Of a stretch of 64,000 bases of DNA, positions 1 to 7,680 are shown one piece after another. Numbering within the stretch: position 1 is the first letter of the stretch; each line of letters opens with the position of its first letter. The notes beneath the pieces are model-generated. The model worked only from the letters and a program-made list of their open reading frames with translations. It was not told where the DNA came from and searched no databases. Both the position numbers and the translations under genes were made by a program. This DNA comes from Lathyrus oleraceus (Eukaryota > Streptophyta > Magnoliopsida > Fabales > Fabaceae), in assembly GCF_024323335.1 (NCBI RefSeq), contig NC_066582.1, positions 182,622,973 to 182,686,972 on the forward strand, written 5' to 3'.

Positions 1-771
1 ATAGCTGTCCTACGTTTAGGAGGAAGAGCTGCAAGGCTTAGTGATGCAAAATCATTGGAAAGTTTATTTTCTGCTGACCACATTAGAAATGCTGAGATTG
101 CTCGACAAGCTATTCAACCCTTGGTAGAAATTCTTAACACTGGTTCAGAAAGGGAGCAGCATGCTGCAATTGCTGCATTGGTTGGGTTATTGAGTGAAAA
201 CCCATCTAAAGCACTTGCTGTTGCAGATGTTGAAATGGATGCAGTGGATGTTCTTTATAGGATCCTTTCGTCGAATTGTTCAATTGACCTGATAGGGGAT
301 GCTGCTGAGTTATGTTGTGCTCTTTTTGGAAATACAAGGATTCGGTCCACAACGGCTGCTACGCGATGTGTTGAACCATTGGTCGCACTCCTTGCAACCG
401 AGTTTAGTCCGGCTCATCATTCAGTTGTTCGGGCACTGGATAAGCTCGTTGATGATGAGCAAGTGGCTGAACTAATTGCCACACACAATGCAGTTGTCCC
501 TCTGGTTAGTCTACTGTCTGGTAGAAACTTTGTACTTCATGAGGCCATTTCCAGAGCTCTGGTCAAGTTAGGAGAAGACAGACCTGCTTGTAAAATGGAA
601 ATGGTAAAAGCTGGAGTCATTGAAAGTATATTGGACATCTTACATGAAGCACCTGATTTTTTGTGTGCAGCTTTTGCAGAACTGTTGCGTATATTAACAA
701 ATAATGCTACCATAGCTAAAGGACCATTGGCCGCCAAAGTTGTTGAACCCTTGTTTTTTGTTGTAAACTAG
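1..771 (+). pseudogene. CELLULOSE SYNTHASE INTERACTIVE (CSI) ARM-repeat fragment, 5' LTR copy
   Basis: The frame is open from base 1 to the TAG at 769-771. It encodes armadillo-repeat sequence that I recognise as a CSI1/POM2-like protein, the cytosolic linker between cellulose synthase complexes and cortical microtubules. Recognisable blocks are [47 protein letters not shown] and CVEPLVALL. Real CSI proteins exceed 2000 residues with a C-terminal C2 domain. This piece covers only part of the ARM array and ends in FFVVN where the family continues, perhaps by running into intron sequence (GTAAAC). It sits inside a retrotransposon LTR, has a sister copy at 23610-24815 and abuts an antisense helicase fragment. 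It is a captured fragment and not a gene. Confidence 0.85.
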
Positions 772-784
772 GCAATTCTGTTGC

Positions 785-1575
785 AACCTTTAGGCTTACA
801 TTGACAGCATTCTTCTGACCGACAAGAAATGCATCCAAGTCCTTGACTGGTACATCAAAAAAACAGCACCCTGTCCATCTGCAGTTAGAGCAAGACCTTG
901 CACCCCGTCAACCTTATCCTCAGCCTTGGCAAGAGCTTTTGCAAGTAACTCAACAGCTGTTAAACCAGAGTTGTTCAATAGTTCCTCAGCAGCAGCTTTG
1001 AATGAAGGAATCACACTATCAGACACATCAGAAATCAATTCAGTCGCTTCCCCGCCAATAGCTTTGGCAATTTCATCAGGCTGAGGAGCAGATACGTGTT
1101 CAAATTTAATACCTGCTTCTCTTTCGATTTTAGATATATTTGACCTTCTTGGATCATAAAGCATCACAGCAACTCCAGTGTTGCCAGCTCTTCCTGTACG
1201 TCCAGACCGATGAATATATGCTTCTACATCCCGGGGAGACTCACACTGGATAATCAACTGAACATCATTGATGTCAAGACCCCTGGCTGCCACATTGGTG
1301 GCCACCAATGTCAAGAATTTACCAGACCTAAAACCTTTCAATGTAATCTCACGCTGTGACTGCTGAATGTCACCATGGAGAGCTCTTGCTCCAGGCAACA
1401 ATCCAGCAAACTCGGAAGCAGACTCCTTTTTCTCTGCAAATATAATTGTCCGGCCACCACTGCTATAACAGCGAATAATATCAGGGATAACTTGAGCCCT
1501 GGAAGTACTATTACAAGGAAGGATAATATGCCTAACATTGGTGCTAGCCTTCATTTTCTCATTACCAACAAGACC
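785..1575 (-). pseudogene. DEAD-box RNA helicase 7-like fragment, 5' LTR copy
   Basis: Minus-strand reading gives the C-terminal RecA-like half of a DEAD-box helicase: GGRTIIFAEKKESASE, ARALHGDIQQSQRE (motif region IV), TLVATNVAARGLDI (motif V) and YIHRSGRTGRAG (motif VI), followed by DPRRSNISKIEREAGIKFEH and ALTADGQGAVF. These match the nucleolar RH7/PRH75 type with its GUCT C-terminal domain. The N-terminal RecA domain (DEAD box) is absent. About 40 residues are missing between ALAKA and EDKVDGVQ compared with the family. A one-base expansion in a T run after GAVF shifts the frame, and the expected DVPVKDLDAF sequence continues in another frame. Homology begins near LVGNEKMK. Both LTRs share these defects, so they predate the last transposition. 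Confidence 0.82.
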
Positions 1576-1748
1576 AGCAACAGCCTGCAAAACCAGTTGA
1601 AACAAACCATGGACAGTTAGAGGAACTGAGTTCACTGCTGCAGAAAATGGGAGCAAGTATGAGGAAAATGGATTGTCAATGCAGAGTGTCCATGTTTAAT
1701 TTTTTTAGGTCAAGAGATCTTTGATCTTTCTTTTACTTTAATTAACAG

Positions 1749-2317
1749 AGCTGGAGAGTTTAGGCCTACAAACAGGTTTATTTACCTTAAGACAAATCGA
1801 AGCAGCCACAAATAACTTTGATGTTTCCAATAAGATTGGAGAAGGAGGGTTTGGTCCCGTGTACAAGGGGTGTTTACCCAATGGAACATTAATAGCAGTG
1901 AAGCAACTTTCTTCTAAATCAAAGCAAGGGAATCGTGAGTTTTTATATGAGATAGGCATGATTTCTGCTTTGCAAAACCCTTATCTTGTTAAACTCTATG
2001 GTTTTTGTGTGGAGGGAGATCAATTGTTGCTGATATATGGATACTTGGAAAACAATAGTTTAGCGCGTGCTTTATTTGGTCCAAAGGAACACCAAATTAA
2101 ATTAGATTGGTCAACAAGGCAGAAGATTTGTGTTGGTATTGCTAGAGGTTTGGCATACCTCCATGAAGAGTCAAGACTGAAGTTTGTTCATAGGGACATC
2201 AAGGCCACTAATGTATTGCTTGATACCAATCTTGACCCAAAGATATCTGATTTTGGTTTGGCCAAGCTTGATGAGGAGGACGATACTCACATTAGCACTA
2301 GAATTGCTGGGACCTAG
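1749..2317 (+). pseudogene. LRR-VIII receptor-like kinase fragment, 5' LTR copy
   Basis: Encodes the N-lobe and half of the C-lobe of a Ser/Thr kinase: FTLRQIEAATNNFD, glycine loop IGEGGFGPVYKG, catalytic lysine in LIAVKQLSSKSKQGN, HRDIKATNVLL catalytic loop, and DFGLAKLDEEDDTHISTRIAGT, after which a TAG stop truncates the activation segment before the APE motif. The signature fits the At1g53430/At1g07650 (LRR-VIII-2) receptor kinases. The LRR ectodomain, membrane segment and kinase C-terminus are missing. Just upstream, a T-rich stretch ending TTAATTAACAG at about 1748 looks like a retained intron end with its acceptor, which suggests capture from genomic DNA or unspliced RNA. Confidence 0.85.
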
Positions 2318-2337
2318 CACTGTAAACCCATTAACGA

Positions 2338-2573
2338 AATCAGCTTTTATCAAAGAATCGTTCATCGTCACCAGCACCCTTGGAGGAATCAGTTTTCTTT
2401 GGAAGCAACAGGTTGTGAATATTGGGCATCACGCCGCCATTGGCAATGGTAACATCACCAAGAAGCTTTCTCAGTTCTTCATCGTTTCTAACAACCAATT
2501 GAACATGCCTTGGCACAATTCTAGTCTTCTTGTTATCCCTTGCAGCATTTCCAGCCAATTCAAGAACCTCAGC
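2338..2573 (-). pseudogene. Histone H2A C-terminal fragment, 5' LTR copy
   Basis: On the minus strand the reading [16 protein letters not shown], then [30 protein letters not shown] and [12 protein letters not shown] is the C-terminal half of a canonical plant histone H2A (end of helix alpha-2, alpha-3 and docking domain). The N-terminal tail and first half of the histone fold are missing, and a different reading adjoins upstream. The tail SSKGAGDDE runs on to a stop at about 2338. It lies head-on to the cyclin fragment and directly behind the kinase fragment, which fits assembly of unrelated pieces. The 3' LTR copy has two residue differences (V to A, R to S) that look more ancestral. Confidence 0.87.
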
Positions 2574-2640
2574 AAATCAGCATTAACTTCAACAATTTCC
2601 TTACTTCCTAATTCCAATTTGGATAAGTCTGTTTGTAACA

Positions 2641-3057
2641 AAAGCAATGCAAAACGTGACACTCAGCAGATTATCCAGCCTTACCTATCCGATATCTCAG
2701 ATTACCTTCGCACAATGGAGATGCAGGAAAAACGAAGACCAACGGGTGATTACATGGATAAAGTTCAGAGATGCATTACTACAAATATGAGGAGAACATT
2801 GGTGGATTGGTTAGTTGAGGTTGCGGATGAATACAAACTTCTCCCAGAAACTCTTCATCTAGTTGTTTCCTACATTGACAGATTCCTATCTATCCATTCT
2901 CTCAATAGATCCAAGCTTCAGCTGCTCGGTGTTTCCGCTATGCTCATTGCATCGAAGTATGAAGAAATCACTCCACCAAAAGCAGTGGATTTCTGCCAAA
3001 TTACTGATAACACATATGAACTGCATGAGGTTTTGGAGATGGAAGCTCACCGTTTTC
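2641..3057 (+). pseudogene. A-type cyclin fragment, 5' LTR copy
   Basis: Encodes most of an N-terminal cyclin box: QQIIQPYLSDISDYLRTMEM, RRTLVDWLVEVADEYKLL (contains the conserved DWLVEV core), SYIDRFLSIHSLNRSKLQLL and AMLIASKYEEITPP. The pattern fits plant A-type cyclins, probably A3. Coding sequence is contiguous although cyclin genes normally have introns here, so a spliced template is possible. Homology stops after MEAHRF, followed by CACTGCAG and a run of A. The destruction-box N-terminus and C-terminal cyclin fold are absent. Fragment only. Confidence 0.83.
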
Positions 3058-3440
3058 ACTGCAGTAAAAAAAAAACACATGGCATTGGCAACAGTAAAAT
3101 CTCAGGAAAATATCCCAATTTGGCATCCAGACAAAACAATGAAGAAGAAAGCGTGGCTCAGATTACCTGTTACGAATCCGTACATCAAATGGACCAATCC
3201 GATACTGAGCACAAAGAAAGTGCTTTGCAGGAACACCTCTTTTGAATCCAAGATACCAAATTATCAACCCTAAGCTGGAGCATAAAAGAAGGGAGGAGAA
3301 AAGTCAGAGAGAAAAAAAAAGAGGAGGGCGGCGAAAAACTTCAAAAGAACCCTAATCCCAAAAATCGATACATACCTGGAATAAAGAGGCGAAATAGTGA
3401 AGTCTAGGCTTCATCATCACCGTCGCCACCGCCGAAGGTG
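3058..3440. other. Unidentified part of the captured mosaic, possible minus-strand exons
   Basis: Both LTRs carry this stretch after the cyclin fragment. I do not recognise a protein. On the minus strand there is a short open piece with two ATGs (3412-3417) ending in CAG/GTATG (exon end at 3376), then a pyrimidine-rich stretch, an acceptor-like AG near 3240, and another donor-like CAG/GTAATC at 3166. This resembles two small exons around a retained intron of about 130 bp, but the reading frames do not give a convincing family. It may instead be 5' UTR sequence of another captured gene. Confidence 0.3.
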
Positions 3441-4706
3441 AGCCCTTTTTGTTTTAGCCATTGGTTTCTTGCATCGTTTCAGAGAGATTGAGTGAGATGT
3501 GAGCGACGATAGGCGATTTTAAGAGAGATTGTGAGAGGTGAGCGAATGAGAGGTTGCGAGAGGTTGTGAGGGGTGAGCGAAGGTTGACGGTGAAGGTTGG
3601 GGACGCGAGAGCAGAGGGAGTTTTCATTGAGGGCGAGTAAGATAGAGAGAGGAGGACGACGACTCTCCTTTTCATTACAGTATTTTTTCTTTTTTTTTTC
3701 TTTTTTGTTCCTTTTATTTAATTCTTTTTTTTTCTGTCAGTAAAGCAAACATTCAAAAAAAAAACATTCAAAAAAATTCGTTTAATTTTCCTAGGTTATT
3801 AGTTAATAATTGTTTTATGTTTTAACTTATCCTCCATTATAAACCCAACAGCCAAGCGGCTGGGATTTGTTAGGATAGTCCAACAGGTTCTTTTTTATTA
3901 GTTTCTTTATTTCAATTCTTTTTTTTATTTATCTTAGTTTATATATTTAAAGTAACATCAAAGTAATAAATTACCATTAGTGGTCTGGTGGAGAAGGGTA
4001 GTATCATAGTCTTGAATGGGGTGGGTTCAATACTCATGTGTAGCACTTTTTTTGTTTGGCATTTTATTTCTTTTAGCTATTTTATTTTCTTTTAGCATTT
4101 TCATCTCTTTTTATGTTTATGCCTTTATTATACTCATAGTTTCATTTGTTAATAATGCAAATTTGTTTTCTTTTAATTTCATCATTCATTCAAAACCATT
4201 TTTAAACTTATAAAAATCATATTTTTCTCGATTCAATGTCGAGCCCATTTTCCACACCCTTGTAAGTCGATTGCTTTTTAAGCATCGCCATCGACCTCAC
4301 ATAGCTTACTCTTGGGCTTTCTTACAATGAGCCGATTCTCTTGCACTTACACTCATATTTTGCATTATTTGTTGTTTGGGTCCGATTTAATTATTTCATG
4401 ATTTTTTTAATCCCCATTTGACAAAATGTACCCCACTCCCCCGATGTGTAATAATCTTGTACTGTTTATTTATTTATTTGTTTAACTGTTTAGTTAGATA
4501 CTAACACAAGAATAAAATCAACAATTTCAAAAAGTACAAAAATATGACTCGATCCAACGTCGAGTATTTTCTCAATAAACAAATCAATTCATTTCGCCCT
4601 CCTATTCCATTCCAGTTCTTCCAAACTTTCATCAAATGCTTGATTCAACGTCAAGCCATTTTCTCTAGTAAAAACTTAAAAAAAATATATATTAATTCAT
4701 AAGTCA

Positions 4707-5215
4707 AGACTTTTGCAAATAAAGATGGAAGTGGAACGTGGTGTATACCACGCACTCCTGAGACTAGGATTCGAGATGTATATCTCGCCAATCCTAGCTC
4801 TCGCCATCATCCAATTTATCCACTTTGTTTTCTCAAACACTCATTCGAATCTTTCTCAAACGTCCATCAATACTTGATCTAGGTCAAGTCATTTTCACAA
4901 CAAAAACTCAAAATACCTAATTCTTATTTAACACTTTTTCAATAAAGGTGGAAATGGAACATGGTGTATACCATGCATTCCTGAGGTTAAGATTCGAGAC
5001 GTATGCCTCGCCAATCTTAACTCTCGCCATCGCCTAAAATTGTCAATGCGGTTTCTCCAAACCCTTTTCTCAATCAAATTCAAAACACTTAATTCTCTAT
5101 TAAACACTTTTGCAAATAAAGATGGAAATGGAACATGGTGTATACCATGCACTCCTGAGGCTAGGATTCGAGATGTATATCTCGCCAATCCTAGTTCTCG
5201 CCATCACTCAAAGCA
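4707..5215 (+). repeat. Three tandem two-hairpin units in Ogre A 5' LTR
   Basis: Three units of about 105 bp, each spaced by diverged sequence. In each, a first hairpin has 6-bp arms around GTAT (CGTGGT/ACCACG at 4737-4752; CATGGT/ACCATG at 4960-4975 and 5134-5149). A second hairpin has an outer arm, an inner arm, loop GTAT, then CC and the outer complement (4764-4797, 4986-5021, 5161-5194). Outer arms are CTAGGATT/AATCCTAG in units 1 and 3 and GTTAAGATT/AATCTTAAC in unit 2, so both sides of the stem changed together. Confidence 0.8.
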
Positions 5216-5617
5216 CATCCAACCAATCAAACTCTTTTTTTTCTCGCCGCCGTGCGACCAATCAAAAACCTTTTAGGATGAAAGATGTATTGTCATAAGA
5301 GATACAACACATTGTTTCGGCCACGATTGTTGAGTAGAGATAGTTGATGCTTTTCCGAGTGTAGATTTGTAAATCCAAACACCTAAGTACATATTGCATG
5401 ACAACTCTAGGGCAGAACTTCCCCCTTTCTTTTAGACCTTTCTGAGCGTCTCCGACCTTGTGGCATGTAGTCCGTTCTATTGCAAAGAGGTAACTGCCTA
5501 AGACTCGATTCAGCGAGCTGCGACACCTACTGCTAGGACGTGAACACATTGCCCACTCTCCTTTGACACAATTGGTGTCCTCCTTTGTAAGTCCATGTTC
5601 AGATGGCAACCCCTATG

Positions 5618-5995
5618 TAGCCGAACTACGATAACTCTGATTCTCATGTTCAGATGAGATACGTAGGCACAAGATGCGATGTCTTGCCGAGTTTGACTAA
5701 CAACTAACAACTAATCTTTGTTTGCTTTCGCCCTCGTTGCGATCCTTTCTCTCGCCCTCATTGCGATCGAGACCTTTCCCTTTCTCTTGCCCTAGTCGCA
5801 ATCGAGACCTTTGTTCCCGTTAGTTAGGCTGAACTACGTTTTGCTCTGATTCTCATTCCTGATGAGATACGTAGGCATAAGACGCGATGTCTTAGCGAGC
5901 ACACTTATCCTTCACCCATAGGTATCCGAGCTACGAAGACTCTGATTCTCATTCCAGATGAGATACGTATGCAGTGGATGCGACATCCGTGCGAG
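5618..5995 (+). repeat. Three TACGTAGGCA-type repeat units in Ogre A 5' LTR
   Basis: Units start near 5618, 5825 and 5921. Each has ACTACG (or GCTACG), then CTGATTCTCAT, a short gap, ATGAGATACGTAGGCA (or ATGAGATACGTATGCA), then a small hairpin around a GCGA loop. The inverted TCTCAT/ATGAGA arms can pair. The terminal hairpin arms differ but pair in each unit: CAAGA/TCTTG, TAAGAC/GTCTTA, GGATG/CATCC. Relatives of the unit occur in the Ogre B LTR near 55920, 56140 and 56225, and a single one in the solo LTR near 11788. Confidence 0.7.
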
Positions 5996-6076
5996 TCATT
6001 TTTCTCTTGACCCTTTTAGTAAATAGTACATTAGATAAACACACACCCTTTAGACAAGAAACAACAAGAGTGGATC

Positions 6077-6118
6077 CCGTAGAGTACTACGGATGCGTAG
6101 GGGTGCTAACACCTTCCC
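6077..6118 (+). promoter_or_regulatory. Conserved LTR hairpin plus GGGTGCTAACACCTTCCC module (5' LTR A)
   Basis: Hairpin CCGTAG/AGTA/CTACGG at 6077-6092 is followed after 8 nt by GGGTGCTAACACCTTCCC (6101-6118), itself with GGTG/CACC arms. The same arrangement recurs in three otherwise very different LTRs in this window. It lies about 190 bp before the LTR end, near where R/U5 or a 3' processing region would be. Function is unknown. Confidence 0.6.
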
Positions 6119-6308
6119 TTCGCATAATCGACTCCCGAACCCAAGATTTGGTTACGAGACCTTGTCTTTTCCTTTCCTTCTCTTCAGGTTTACTTCGAGC
6201 GTTTCCTTTCCCTCCTTTGGGATAAATAACGCACGGTGGCGACTCTTCTGTCATTTTCTTTCTCGCCGGTTGTTTTTTCGCACACTGAATTTTTCAGGCT
6301 GCGACAGC

Positions 6309-6326
6309 TGGCGACTCTGCTGGGGA
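6309..6326 (+). other. Primer binding site of Ogre A
   Basis: TGGCGACTCTGCTGGGGA starts two bases after the LTR end (GCGACA at 6306), the normal place for minus-strand primer annealing. It begins with TGG, the complement of a tRNA CCA end. Ogre elements are reported to use tRNA-Arg; I could not match the tRNA here, so the primer identity is inferred. From 6327 to 6510 the leader continues without a gene. Confidence 0.75.
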
Positions 6327-7672
6327 TTTTACCCAGAATCTCTGGTTTCCCTAAGCGAGTCCCTCCTAGCTTTTGTAGGTTTCTTGTTTGTTGGGTGTTT
6401 ATTCTTTTGTACAGTCGTTTACTTTCCGCATTTACCTGCTTTATCTTATTGCATTCATGTACATATGTTTGTTGTATCTGTGGGTTCTGTTGGGTTGTTT
6501 GCTTGTTAGGTGTAAGACCCCAATTTTGGGCCCTAAGATCCCTCATGGCCCATATCATATCATATCATGGCCTCAAGGATCATTGCATGCCCTAGCTTCC
6601 CTCCTAGTGGGTGGGTTGCCTTGTGAGTGTGGTTTTTGATCACCAAGCATGCTTTGCATTTGTATATCTTTGCTTTTCATATGTTTACTAATCAAAAAGT
6701 ACAAAAATATTGTCAGTTTAACCTTGTTGCTTGCAGTTGAAGCAATCATCAGCAATTAGGTCAAAATCAGCCACAGTCAAATCATTCATTGAGCAATGGA
6801 TGGTGGCCATTCTTGTAGAATTTGGGCACCATGATCAATAATCAAGAGTTCACATGACTTGAGACATCATTGGGAATCAAGGTCTCAAAGAATCAGGGTT
6901 TGGAATTCATCAGAAGTGGTTCAATCATGCAAAACCCTAGAAAAGTCAACAGAAAGTCAAACTTGGTCAACTGTGGATTTAATCAGTGATTTGATGGATG
7001 GAATTGATTTGAAGGAGTTCATTCATGTCCATACAAGCCTCATGTATCATGCCAAACCTCATCATGGAAGAATTTGAAGTCAAACAGAAAGTTTCCAAAA
7101 ATAGAAAGTTGACCTGTAATTCAAATTTGCCAAAAATGGAAACTTCTTGATCCTCAACTTACATCATGATAAAAGCTTTAAATGAATTTTTTCCCAACAT
7201 GAAAGTTGAAGATCTTGTTCTACCATTTCCAAAAAGTCCAAGAACTCTCAATTCCCATGTATGGTTGTCAAGATATGATCAATTCATTTTCCAAAATTTG
7301 TGAACTTCAAAGGGCCATATCTCATGAACCATTTGGCCAATTTTGGTGGGGTTTTTTCCTACAAACCACATTTCATCTCCTCTTTCCAAAAATATAAATT
7401 TCATTCACCAAAACTTCACCATTCAAAATGGCCTTTTTGGACTTGCATTATTTAATTTCAAGTGAAGGTGAAATTTGACTTTTCAAAATAATCATTTCTA
7501 ACACTTTTGGCCAATTGGAAACATTCAGAAATGTTGTTTTGGTCATGTTTGCAAGCCCATTTCGCAGCTGTTGCTCATACACCATACACATAAGCCAAAA
7601 TGGGACAATTAGCAAAATTGCTCATTTAACCAAATGTTGATTAGCACATGCTTAGCCAACCTTAAACAGAAG

Positions 7673-7680
7673 TATAAGAG
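7673..7680 (+). promoter_or_regulatory. Candidate TATA box in solo LTR 1
   Basis: TATAAGAG about 1.16 kb into the LTR, followed by C/A-rich, AACTCTCATTCTCTC-type leader sequence typical of a plant transcription start region. Position fits a U3/R border. No experimental support. Confidence 0.4.

Larger units (their letters stand above)
1..6306 (+). repeat. Ogre A 5' LTR (3' part only)
   Basis: Matches 24045-30326 almost base for base. The main length difference is 24 bp near 5740, where this copy has a partial duplication around CGCCCTCGTTGCGATC that the 3' LTR lacks. The LTR contains host gene fragments up to about 3440. From about 3441 to 4700 it is AT-rich sequence with poly-T runs and no gene that I recognise. 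Then follow three hairpin units, three TACGTAGGCA units and the conserved hairpin/GGGTGC module. It ends GCGACA at 6306. Confidence 0.9.

Noticed and set aside
3850..3861. Helitron 3' end hairpin (AGCC-AAGC-GGCT) closing the gene mosaic
   Set aside because: No CTRR follows within the usual 10-12 bases and I found no matching 5' TC end next to the CSI piece. Not enough for a Helitron call.
4016..4213. Small hydrophobic membrane protein repeated in both LTRs
   Set aside because: The sequence is T-rich LTR DNA, which gives Phe/Leu-rich translations by composition alone.
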